The notes under the pieces are model-generated. The model did no database searches, was not told the origin of the DNA, and worked only from the letters and a program-made list of their open reading frames with translations. Source: Chitinophagales bacterium (GTDB taxonomy: Bacteria > Bacteroidota > Bacteroidia > Chitinophagales > UBA2359). From it: DNA of 36,791 nucleotides. The stretch is taken from the NCBI GenBank assembly GCA_020628375.1, contig JAHDFD010000029.1, positions 1 through 36,791 on the forward strand. Direction: 5' to 3'. Each line of letters opens with the position of its first letter. Positions within the stretch are counted from its first letter, which is position 1. Shown in pieces: positions 18,019-25,811 of the stretch. A program made the translations under genes and the position numbers.

Positions 18019-19560
18019 ATGAAACGCATACAATCAGCGCTGATCTCTGTTTATCACAAAGAAAATCTTGAACCGCTCATTGCTTTACTTGACCGTTTAA
18101 ATGTTACCATTTATTCAACAGGAGGAACACAAAAACACATTGAATCGCTGAATGTTGATGTAATGTCTGTTGAATCGGTAACCGGTTATCCTTCGATATT
18201 AGGGGGAAGGGTAAAAACACTACACCCAAAGGTGTTTGGCGGTATTTTAGCACGCAGAGATGATGAAGGTGATTTATCTGAAGTTGCAGAATATGAAATT
18301 CCGGTTGTCGATCTTGTGATCGTTGATCTTTATCCATTTGAAGAAACTATTGCCAATACCGATGATGTTTCACAAATAATTGAAAAGATAGATATAGGTG
18401 GAATTGCTTTGATAAGAGCAGCTGCAAAGAATTATAAAGAAACGCTAATTATTTCTCATCAGGGGCAATACATGAAATTGCTCGAAATACTGTTGGATCA
18501 AAATGGTAGTACTAGCAATGAACAACGTAAACAGTTTGCTTTAGAAGCTTTTCATACTTCATCGCATTATGATTCGGCAATATTCAATTGGTTTGATACA
18601 CAAGTTACACCAGCTGAAGATGAAATGCCAAAGCATCATTTGAAATTAAGTAATTTCAATGCAGGTCGTGTGTTGCGATATGGTGAAAATCCGCATCAGG
18701 CAGGCGTTTTTCATGGAAATCTTGATGCTATGTTCGATCAATTGAATGGAAAAGCACTTTCTTATAATAACCTAGTAGATATAGATGGAGCTGTGCAATT
18801 AGTAGCAGAATTTGAAGATACTTGTTTTGCTATTTTGAAACATACGAATTCGTGTGGTCTTGCTGTTCATGAAAACCTTACCGAAGCATATAAAATGGCA
18901 TTGGCAGGCGATCCTGTTTCCGCTTTTGGTGGAATTTTATGTACCAACAGAACCATCGATCTTCAAACAGCCGAAGAAATACACAAACTATTCTGTGAAG
19001 TTTTAATAGCACCGGATTATGAACCGGCAGCACTGGATCTTCTAAAAGGAAAGAAAAACAGAATTATACTGAAACAAAAACCTGTTGAGCTGCCTGAGAA
19101 ATTAGTGAAAACCGTTTTAAATGGAATTCTTGAACAAGATAAAGACAGCAATATTCAAACGAAAGACGACTTAGTCTGTGTTACGCAAAAAGCACCTGAA
19201 GCTGAGCAGATAGAAGACTTATTATTCGCTAATATTGCCGCAAAACACTTGAAATCAAATACCATAGTTCTGGCAAAAAATAAGCAACTACTAGGTATGG
19301 GCTGTGGACAAACGTCGCGCATCGATGCCTTGAAGCAAGCAATAGAAAAAGCCAATCGTTTAGGGTTTGACCTGAATGGAGCTGTTATGGCTTCCGATGC
19401 TTTTTTTCCATTCCCAGACTGTGTGGAGGAGGCACATAAAGCAGGGATTATTGCTGTGATTCAGCCAGGTGGTTCTAAAAACGATCAGTTGAGTATTGAT
19501 TATTGCGATGCCAACGATTTGACAATGGTAACAACTTCAAAACGTCATTTTAAACACTAG
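18019..19560 (+). CDS. purH: Bifunctional AICAR formyltransferase / IMP cyclohydrolase
   Basis: The 513-residue cytoplasmic enzyme performs the last two steps of de novo IMP synthesis: formylation of AICAR with 10-formyl-THF, then ring closure. The N-terminal cyclohydrolase (MGS-like fold, about 1-150) shows STGGTQKHIE and GRVKTLHPKVFGGILARR. The transformylase part has RYGENPHQAGVF and AILKHTNSCGLA, whose Lys-His pair is catalytic, and it ends GIIAVIQPGGSKNDQ and KRHFKH. Length and all signatures are normal. No other purine genes are adjacent, and a putative -7 element precedes it. Confidence 0.98.
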   Translation: MKRIQSALISVYHKENLEPLIALLDRLNVTIYSTGGTQKHIESLNVDVMSVESVTGYPSILGGRVKTLHPKVFGGILARRDDEGDLSEVAEYEIPVVDLVIVDLYPFEETIANTDDVSQIIEKIDIGGIALIRAAAKNYKETLIISHQGQYMKLLEILLDQNGSTSNEQRKQFALEAFHTSSHYDSAIFNWFDTQVTPAEDEMPKHHLKLSNFNAGRVLRYGENPHQAGVFHGNLDAMFDQLNGKALSYNNLVDIDGAVQLVAEFEDTCFAILKHTNSCGLAVHENLTEAYKMALAGDPVSAFGGILCTNRTIDLQTAEEIHKLFCEVLIAPDYEPAALDLLKGKKNRIILKQKPVELPEKLVKTVLNGILEQDKDSNIQTKDDLVCVTQKAPEAEQIEDLLFANIAAKHLKSNTIVLAKNKQLLGMGCGQTSRIDALKQAIEKANRLGFDLNGAVMASDAFFPFPDCVEEAHKAGIIAVIQPGGSKNDQLSIDYCDANDLTMVTTSKRHFKH

Positions 19561-19626
19561 CGGGAACTTTTTGAAGGCTTATTGAATTGTACTTGCTTTT
19601 AAATCGAAATCCCAAAAGCATTTACA

Positions 19627-20481
19627 ATGAGAGTTGCATTATTCGCCGACATACATGGCAAATTCCTTTTACCTTTCAAATTGGTACATCTGTATCAACA
19701 AGAAACAGGCAAGCCCGTTGATCTGATACTTCAGTGTGGAGATATGGGCGCTTTTCCTAATCTGAAGAATTTAGATAAAGCCACGATCCGACATGCCGAA
19801 AAAGATCGCGATGAATTAGGTTTTCATGATCGTTTTATAAAAGCTGATTTACAAATTAAAGATTTTTTAGAGCGTTTGAATATAGATATGATCTGTGTGA
19901 GAGGTAACCACGAAGATCATTTATTCCTAAATGAACTAGAACAAGAAGCAGCCGACCAAACCAGATTCAGTATTGATGCCTATAAACAGGTTTGGGTTTG
20001 TAAGTCGGGTGTAAAACAACAATTCATTAAAAATGATGAATGCCTGACCTTTGTTGGAATTGGTAGAATAGGGGACAGGAAAGGAAGAACACACGAGCAG
20101 TTCATTCAGGAATATGAAAAGCGGCAGATTCAAAAACTACTGAAAACCAAAGAGCATTTCGATATACTCATTACACACGATAAAGATGATTCAAGCGAAC
20201 GTGGTTATGGAATGACAGAGATTAGAAAAGTACTCGATAATGTTATTTTTCAATATCATTTCTACGGGCATACCGGAGAAGCATTCAATATAATTGAAGA
20301 TGTAAATGGTATAACCCAAAGCTGCAAGATCAAAGAATTAAAATTCGATAGAACGGGTATTTTACCAGAAGCCTGTATGCTCATATTAGAGAAAAGAGGA
20401 GAAGAAGATTTTACATTGGAAATTGTAGATCAAAAGCTAAGTAACAAGCTTCAGAAGTGGAATTGGAAAGGTGTGGATTAA
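19627..20481 (+). CDS. Calcineurin-like metallophosphoesterase
   Basis: The 284-residue soluble protein carries the metallophosphoesterase motifs: DxH (D8-I-H10), GD (G38-D39), GNHED (92-96, with N93 and H94), H183 in LITHDKDD, and GH (213-214) in YGHTGE. Two divalent metals would bridge these ligands to hydrolyse a phosphomonoester or phosphodiester. The substrate is unknown and there is no signal peptide. It is 66 bp after purH on the same strand and convergent with the molybdopterin gene. Confidence 0.88.
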   Translation: MRVALFADIHGKFLLPFKLVHLYQQETGKPVDLILQCGDMGAFPNLKNLDKATIRHAEKDRDELGFHDRFIKADLQIKDFLERLNIDMICVRGNHEDHLFLNELEQEAADQTRFSIDAYKQVWVCKSGVKQQFIKNDECLTFVGIGRIGDRKGRTHEQFIQEYEKRQIQKLLKTKEHFDILITHDKDDSSERGYGMTEIRKVLDNVIFQYHFYGHTGEAFNIIEDVNGITQSCKIKELKFDRTGILPEACMLILEKRGEEDFTLEIVDQKLSNKLQKWNWKGVD

Positions 20482-20525
20482 TGATGATATAAACTAAAAA
20501 AGTAAGGATGTTATACTCATCCCCT

Positions 20526-20544
20526 TGTTGGTCGCTGACCAACA
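20526..20544. repeat. Perfect 8-bp hairpin between convergent genes
   Basis: TGTTGGTC (20526-20533) and GACCAACA (20537-20544) pair around GCT. It has no T run on either side, so it is a weak terminator candidate. It lies between the phosphoesterase (+) and the molybdopterin gene (-). It could also be part of a dispersed repeat, but I found no second copy in the window. Confidence 0.45.
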
Positions 20545-20704
20545 GGCAACTCACTACCATCAATCGATTCAGCAACCAGCAATGCATATTTTCAAAAACC
20601 ATTCAAATTCCCAAAACATTCTCCTACATCAACACGCCATTCTTGGCTTCTACTTTAGGAGGAAGATCACTAGAATTGAGCATTTCTCTAAGGATAAAGA
20701 AAAT

Positions 20705-22987
20705 TTATTCTGATTCTTCCACAACAACAACCCTTACAATAACCGACTTGGAAGTAGGCGTGTTACTTTGTAAGGCGGTAGCATCGATCGGTACCAATAC
20801 ATTCGCTTCTGGAAAATAGGTGCCAACACAACCCACCGGAATATCATAAGGAACCACTACGAAGTTAGGAGCTAAACGTTCAATACCTCCGTGATCGTTG
20901 TAAATGTTCACCTTGTCTTGAGCTTTAAGGTTCAAGCGCTGCATATCTTTCTTATTCATCAGAATGACACGTCTTTCATTATAAATGCCCCGATAACGAT
21001 CATCCAGACCGTAGATAGTAGTATTGAACTGATCGTGGCTCCGTAATGTCATCATTACAAAATCTTCATCGTTTACGTTCAAAGCTTCACAATGAGCAGC
21101 AGTGAAATATGCTTTTCCATCTATAAAGTTCCCTGATCGGGCAACATTTGGTAAATAAAAACCATTTTCTGCACTAACTCTTTTATTATAGTTATCGAAC
21201 CCTTTGATATTATGTTCTATTTCATCACGAATATGGTCGTAACTTTCGAGGTATTTATCCCAGTTTACTTTTGAATCAGGAATAGTAGCTTTCGCCAAAC
21301 GACAAACAATAGCAGGCTCGCTTAGTAGTTTATCAGAAAAAGGAGGTAGAACGCCCTGAGAGCTATGTACAAACCCCATAGAATTCTCAACCGTTACAAA
21401 TTGATCTTTACCATTCACCACATCTTGATCTGTTCGCCCCAAACAAGGAAGGATCAAGGCTTCTTTACCATGTACCAAATGACTTCTGTTCAATTTGGTT
21501 GATACATGAACGGTGAGCGTACATTGTTCCAATGCTTTTGCTGTATATAAAGTATCGGGTGTTGCAGAAAGAAAATTGCCACCCATAGCAAAAAATACCT
21601 TTGCCTTGCCTTCATACATTGCCTTAATGCTATTTACAACATCATAGCCATGTTTTTCAGGAACTTCAAATCCAAAGTTTTTACGAATATTATCGGCAAG
21701 AGCTTTTGGTGGTCGTTCAACTATTCCAACCGTTCTGTCACCCTGAACATTACTATGTCCACGCACCGGACAAGTACCAGCGCCGGCTTTGGCAATACTT
21801 CCTTTTAAAAGCAGAAGATTTACCACTTCTTTAATGGTGTCAACTGCATTATAATGCTGTGTTAAACCCATTGCCCAACAAACAATGATCTTCGATTTTT
21901 TAGCGAGTAAGGCTACGATCTTTTCAATTTCTGAAAGTGGAATACCACAGATCGGTAGCAAGGTTTCGACATCAATATGGCTAATATGTTGTTGGTACTG
22001 TTCAAAACCAATAGTTTTGTTCTGAATGAAAGCATGATCCAGTGCATCTTGTTTTACCAACAAATGATTGATGATCTGAAGTAAAGCCTGATCGCCATTT
22101 AACTTTACCTGTAAATAATAATCACTTAATTTCGTTTTTCCACCGATAATGGTTTTCAGTTCCTGAGGGTCGTTAAAACTAACGAGCCCTGCTTCCTTAA
22201 CAGGATTGACCGAAATGATCGTAGCACCGTTGCGCTTTGCTTTTTTCAATGCGTTGAGCATACGCGGGTGATTCGTTCCGGGATTTTGTCCCATTACCAT
22301 AATCACTTCGGCTTTTTCAAAGTCTTCGAGCTTTACCGAACCTTTTCCAATACCTAAAGTTTGCCCTAATGCTTTTCCGCTACTTTCGTGGCACATATTA
22401 CTGCAATCGGGTAAGTTATTCGTTCCAAATTCCCGAACAAAAAGCTGATACAGAAAAGCGGCTTCATTACTTGTTCTTCCGGAAGTATAGAAAATAGCCT
22501 CATCGGGATCAGCAAGATTATTCAGATGTTGAGCGATTAATGAAAAAGCAGCGTCCCATGAAATTTCTTCATAGTTTTCGTTGCCTTCTTTCAAATACAT
22601 CGGCTGCGCTATCCTTCCTTTTTTTCCTATTTCAAAATCTGAGAGCACCGCTAATTGTTGAATACTATTTTGTTTAAAAAATTCGGGATAAAGTGCTTTT
22701 GCTGTTGCTTCTTCTGCGATGGCTTTTACGCCATTTTCACAATATTCTCCCAAACTGCTTCTTTCATCATCGGGATCGGGCCAGGCACAACCAGGACAAT
22801 CTATTCCCTTTTTCTGATTCAGTTTATTCAATACCTTTAAGCCTTTAGCAATCGGCATTTCATTGTTTACATGCTTGAGGGCAATACCAACAGCTTTTAA
22901 ACCACCAGCAACCTCTTGTGCTTTTCCCAGTTTTATTCCGGTTAACTTTTCTGAAGTTTCTGAATCGTGTTTTTTGCGCTTACTCAT
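20705..22987 (-). CDS. FdhF/YdeP-like molybdopterin oxidoreductase
   Basis: The 760-residue protein resembles the FdhF/YdeP group of molybdenum bis-MGD enzymes (formate dehydrogenase alpha-like). An N-terminal C64-x2-C67 pair with C83 (CPGC...CENG) replaces the usual four-Cys Fe-S site. C199 in SNMCHESSG stands at the position of the Mo-ligating Cys or Sec of FdhF. MGQNPGTNHPRML, the CPVRGHSNVQGDRTVG segment and the C-terminal domain (LRSHDQFNTTIYGLDDRYRG) are typical. No Tat signal is evident, so it is probably cytoplasmic. E. coli YdeP is linked to acid resistance, but the reaction here is unknown. It is 1 bp downstream of a small gene and almost certainly in an operon with it. No FdhD or beta subunit is nearby. 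Confidence 0.88.
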   Translation of the reverse strand: MSKRKKHDSETSEKLTGIKLGKAQEVAGGLKAVGIALKHVNNEMPIAKGLKVLNKLNQKKGIDCPGCAWPDPDDERSSLGEYCENGVKAIAEEATAKALYPEFFKQNSIQQLAVLSDFEIGKKGRIAQPMYLKEGNENYEEISWDAAFSLIAQHLNNLADPDEAIFYTSGRTSNEAAFLYQLFVREFGTNNLPDCSNMCHESSGKALGQTLGIGKGSVKLEDFEKAEVIMVMGQNPGTNHPRMLNALKKAKRNGATIISVNPVKEAGLVSFNDPQELKTIIGGKTKLSDYYLQVKLNGDQALLQIINHLLVKQDALDHAFIQNKTIGFEQYQQHISHIDVETLLPICGIPLSEIEKIVALLAKKSKIIVCWAMGLTQHYNAVDTIKEVVNLLLLKGSIAKAGAGTCPVRGHSNVQGDRTVGIVERPPKALADNIRKNFGFEVPEKHGYDVVNSIKAMYEGKAKVFFAMGGNFLSATPDTLYTAKALEQCTLTVHVSTKLNRSHLVHGKEALILPCLGRTDQDVVNGKDQFVTVENSMGFVHSSQGVLPPFSDKLLSEPAIVCRLAKATIPDSKVNWDKYLESYDHIRDEIEHNIKGFDNYNKRVSAENGFYLPNVARSGNFIDGKAYFTAAHCEALNVNDEDFVMMTLRSHDQFNTTIYGLDDRYRGIYNERRVILMNKKDMQRLNLKAQDKVNIYNDHGGIERLAPNFVVVPYDIPVGCVGTYFPEANVLVPIDATALQSNTPTSKSVIVRVVVVEESE

Positions 22988-22988
22988 T

Positions 22989-23366
22989 TTATGACTTTAG
23001 TAATCCTGCTTTAGGGTTCGGATAATTATCAGATTCGTCTTCATCCCGATCATCCAGACAAACAAAATCCTTTTCTACTGTTAAGCTAAGCTTCGATCCA
23101 TTGCTTTGTTCAATAGTATCATAAAAGCCAATTTTATCGTCTGAAGCCCATTCTTCAGCAAAAGAAAGTGGTAAAAATATAGTGATCTTATTATTTTGAA
23201 TGCTAGCATACATTCGTTCGGAAGTTGCTGTTGAAGTCAAACCATACGAAAATAACTGCTCAGCAATTTGTGTTTTTTCCTCTACAAATCCTTTTTCAAT
23301 GTATTGTTGTACTTCCGTTTTGGTCAATCTGAAACGAATACTGTTGCCTTTTATCCTTATTTTCAT
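22989..23366 (-). CDS. Small hypothetical protein upstream of Mo-oxidoreductase
   Basis: I start this gene at the internal ATG at 23366, giving 125 residues. The longer frame from 23438 adds 24 residues of low-complexity sequence without a recognisable domain. The product begins MKIRIKGNSIRFRLTKTEVQ and includes GLTSTATSERMYASIQNN and LPLSFAEEWAS. It is soluble and probably a small alpha/beta protein of an unnamed family. Its stop is 1 bp before the ATG of the FdhF/YdeP-like gene, implying a shared transcript and perhaps a cofactor or assembly role. That role is inferred from position only. Confidence 0.7.
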   Translation of the reverse strand: MKIRIKGNSIRFRLTKTEVQQYIEKGFVEEKTQIAEQLFSYGLTSTATSERMYASIQNNKITIFLPLSFAEEWASDDKIGFYDTIEQSNGSKLSLTVEKDFVCLDDRDEDESDNYPNPKAGLLKS

Positions 23367-23450
23367 AGAAAATGATCGATTCTGAATCAAAATATTAAAA
23401 ATACACCAACTGAGTTTAAGTGTTGAAATAACACTCATTATTTTTGAAGC

Positions 23451-24242
23451 ATGAATATTCGTTTAGATGGAAAAAATGCGCTGGTATGTGGAAGTACACA
23501 GGGAATTGGAAAAGCAAGTGCAGAAGCCTTGGCAGCACTAGGAGCTAATGTTATTTTACTTGCGCGTAATGAAGAAAAGTTAAAAGCAGTAGCAGAAGCC
23601 TTGGCAACAGACACAGGACAGCAACACAGTTATCTTGTACACGATTTTTCAGATGCTTCGGGATTGAAGGATAAGCTTACCAATTTTTTAGCGGCCTATA
23701 AAAATCCGATTCATATATTGATAAATAATACCGGAGGACCACCTGCAGGTCCGATTATTGATGCCGACACTGAAGCTTTTCTGCAAGCAATGAATAATCA
23801 TCTTATTTCAAATCATATATTGGTACAGACTTTAGTGAATGGAATGAAAAATGAAGGCTATGGACGCATCATTAATATCATTTCTACTTCAGTGAAAATA
23901 CCAATTGCTGGCTTGGGTGTTTCAAATACAACACGTGGTGCGGTTGCGAGCTGGGCAAAAACTATGGCTAATGAATTAGGGAAATTCGGGATAACTGTAA
24001 ATAATGTTTTACCCGGATTTACAAGTACAGCCCGATTAACGGCAATTATTCAAAAAAGAGCTGAAAAAGCAAATATTTCTGAAGAAGCATCGGCTGATAA
24101 AATGAAATCGAGTGTACCGGCAGGTCGCTTTGGTGGTGCTGAAGAAATTGCCAATGCAGTCGCATTCTTAGCTTCACCAGCAGCAGCATACATTAACGGA
24201 GTCAGCTTACCGGTCGATGGTGGAAGGACGGGATGTATATGA
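23451..24242 (+). CDS. Divergent SDR oxidoreductase lacking catalytic Tyr/Lys
   Basis: The 263-residue protein has a Rossmann fold with GSTQGIG (14-20) for NAD(P) and the NNTGG motif (92-96). Ser145 aligns with FabG S138, and the PGF and PVDGG C-terminal motifs are present. At the catalytic Tyr and Lys positions (FabG Y151 and K155) it has S158 and R162 (segment GLGVSNTTRGAV). This matches a divergent SDR subgroup whose activity may differ or be lost. Standard annotation would be 3-oxoacyl-ACP reductase-like, which I would not trust here. It reads divergently from the molybdopterin operon. ATG 23451 is preceded within 5 bp by TATTTTTG, so the transcript may be leaderless. Confidence 0.85.
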   Translation: MNIRLDGKNALVCGSTQGIGKASAEALAALGANVILLARNEEKLKAVAEALATDTGQQHSYLVHDFSDASGLKDKLTNFLAAYKNPIHILINNTGGPPAGPIIDADTEAFLQAMNNHLISNHILVQTLVNGMKNEGYGRIINIISTSVKIPIAGLGVSNTTRGAVASWAKTMANELGKFGITVNNVLPGFTSTARLTAIIQKRAEKANISEEASADKMKSSVPAGRFGGAEEIANAVAFLASPAAAYINGVSLPVDGGRTGCI

Positions 24243-24310
24243 TTTAAGTCGTAATTCATCGAAGCTGTCAATGGTTTAATAGTCCACTGTCCACAAAGAA
24301 GTATATTTAC

Positions 24311-24427
24311 TCAACACATCGCCATACATCTGGCATTTAAAACTATTTTTTGAGTTGGAAAATAGAAGTTAGCGACGAGGCACTGCCTCGTCGCTAACGC
24401 TCAATTGTATTAAATGTATAGTGGTCT
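24311..24427 (+). repeat. Dispersed palindromic element, copy 1 (MITE/REP-like)
   Basis: This 117-bp unit matches the reverse complement of 35590-35705 along its full length, with a few substitutions. Its core is a perfect 15-bp inverted repeat (24368-24382 and 24384-24398) with a one-base spacer. Near-inverted ends are CCATACAT at 24322-24329 and ATGTATAGTGG at 24414-24424. It encodes nothing. It fits a small non-autonomous mobile or REP-type repeat, but I see no target duplication or transposase. Confidence 0.85.
24368..24398 (+). repeat. Central 15-bp perfect hairpin of copy 1
   Basis: GTTAGCGACGAGGCA pairs perfectly with TGCCTCGTCGCTAAC around C24383. No T run follows, so a classical terminator is unlikely, although it lies between convergent genes. 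Confidence 0.9.
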
Positions 24428-24542
24428 TTCTACCCACTTAAAAGGTATTATTTTGTGTTCTGTGTTCTGTGGACTAATTTTAAAATTTCATTAAACACCG
24501 TAACATAAATTATATAGTAAAATCAAAAAACTAAAGCTCAAC

Positions 24543-25088
24543 TTAAGGCTTACGATACATTATATCCGACCTAAGCACATACTTTGTTCCTGATAAAACA
24601 GGGTTTCCTTCGTGTTTTTGTTCATGAATAAAACATAAGGCTGTACCTGTTTTAGGATTTATATCGATATTATTAAATTTTGTTTCTCCACCAGAAAAGT
24701 CTTCATTGAGATAAATCATAAAAGTAATTCTACTTTCTTCTTTGTCGTTTCTCTTGAACCTTCCATCAATATGTCTTTTGAATCTTTGTTTTGACTCATA
24801 TTTATAGAATCTGAACTGTTCATTCAAGCCTATTGCTTTTGAATCATCAATTTCTAATGGACAATAAGGCTTTAAAATTTCCCAATACTTTTGAGCAAGT
24901 GATGTATCGTGGTAGATTAGCCTAAAATTGTTTCGTATCCCTCTCATCATCTTTGCTCCTGAAGAAAGACTTACTTTCGCTTCTTCATATCCTTTTTGTT
25001 CACTAAACAGAATTAGCGTTTCACATTGTTCTGTACTCAAAAAATCATCTATTGTCCAGATAATATCGCTATGGTATGTAATTTTCAT
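24543..25088 (-). CDS. 2OG-Fe(II) dioxygenase (prolyl 4-hydroxylase-like)
   Basis: The 181-residue protein is a cytoplasmic, single-domain 2-oxoglutarate/iron oxygenase. Iron ligands are H106 and D108 (KRHIDGRF) and H159 (KHEGNPV). K169 in GTKYVLRSDIMY is the expected 2-oxoglutarate anchor ten residues after the distal His, as in prolyl 4-hydroxylases. FRFYKY (92-97) and ITFMIYLN form the beta-barrel. It would hydroxylate a protein prolyl or other substrate. Its 3' end faces the noncoding element and its start diverges from the gene at 25172. Substrate is unknown. Confidence 0.88.
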   Translation of the reverse strand: MKITYHSDIIWTIDDFLSTEQCETLILFSEQKGYEEAKVSLSSGAKMMRGIRNNFRLIYHDTSLAQKYWEILKPYCPLEIDDSKAIGLNEQFRFYKYESKQRFKRHIDGRFKRNDKEESRITFMIYLNEDFSGGETKFNNIDINPKTGTALCFIHEQKHEGNPVLSGTKYVLRSDIMYRKP

Positions 25089-25171
25089 TGAATGAGAATA
25101 AGAGAATGTTTAAGTTTGAATAATGTGTATCTTCAGAAATAACTAACTTAGCATAAAATTAATTCATTACC

Positions 25172-25756
25172 ATGAAAGTTTTTTCACTATTCATTGTTAC
25201 GCTTATTTTCTTTAATATAAGCAGTTTAGGACAAACAGATGCTTCTGAAAACATAAATTCCACGAACAATAAACGAGTTAAAAATATTTATTTTGAACTT
25301 GGTGGTGCGGGTGTGTTACAAAGTTTAAATGTTGATTTTAGATTAGGTAAAACAAAATTCAATGGTTGGGGTTTTAGAATTGGTATTGGACAGTACAATG
25401 AATATACCTACTCACGATTTTCTGAACGTCGATCATATAACGTATTACTACCTATTGGCATTAATAATTTTATTGGTAAGAAAAAACATCTTTTTATTGT
25501 GGAATTGGGGCTGACTTCAATGTATTCTTATAAATATCAAGAATATACTCAATATAACAGCCTGAGGCGCGAACATAAAATGTTATTTTTAGGATATTTG
25601 AACACAGGTTATCGTTTACAAAATAAAGAAACAGGATTCATGTTCCAATTGCTTTGGTCGCCCGTTGTTAATATCAACTATAGAAATGATTTTACAAATA
25701 GTAGAATTATTCCTTATTGGTTTGGTATTGGTTTGGGGTTTCAAGTTTTTAAGTAA
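25172..25756 (+). CDS. Outer-membrane beta-barrel-like protein
   Basis: The 194-residue protein has a signal peptide (MKVFSLFIVTLIFFNIS, cleaved near SLG-Q). The mature part has alternating hydrophobic and charged strands with many Tyr, Trp and Asn (for example FNGWGFRIGIGQYNEY, HLFIVELGLTSMYSYKY), as in small Bacteroidota outer-membrane beta-barrels, and ends with an aromatic FQVFK. I infer outer-membrane location. It is convergent with the GH53 gene. No family name is supported. Confidence 0.7.
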   Translation: MKVFSLFIVTLIFFNISSLGQTDASENINSTNNKRVKNIYFELGGAGVLQSLNVDFRLGKTKFNGWGFRIGIGQYNEYTYSRFSERRSYNVLLPIGINNFIGKKKHLFIVELGLTSMYSYKYQEYTQYNSLRREHKMLFLGYLNTGYRLQNKETGFMFQLLWSPVVNINYRNDFTNSRIIPYWFGIGLGFQVFK

Positions 25757-25811
25757 TCATGTAAGAATTTCTTTATAGTTCTTTTGAAAAAACTTAACTC
25801 ATCGGACTATT

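Larger units (their letters stand above)
24243..24542. other. Intergenic region holding a palindromic dispersed element
   Basis: This 300-bp stretch has no ORF. It contains one copy of the dispersed element (24311-24427) and an outer inverted repeat TAGTCCAC (24280-24287) / GTGGACTA (24469-24476). A short tandem repeat near 24455-24468 is built on TGTGTTC. The neighbouring genes are convergent (SDR + and 2OG oxygenase -). Confidence 0.8.

Noticed and set aside
20508..20819. 103-codon plus-strand ORF at the end of the Mo-oxidoreductase gene
   Set aside because: It overlaps the 3' end of a well-supported opposite-strand gene and shows no recognisable protein features.
23367..23438. 24-residue N-terminal extension of the small gene before the Mo-oxidoreductase
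   Set aside because: The extension is low-complexity and overlaps the divergent promoter space; the internal ATG gives a sensible start.
24311..24427. CRISPR or tRNA-like explanation of the palindromic element
   Set aside because: There is no repeat-spacer periodicity, no cloverleaf, and only two dispersed copies are seen.
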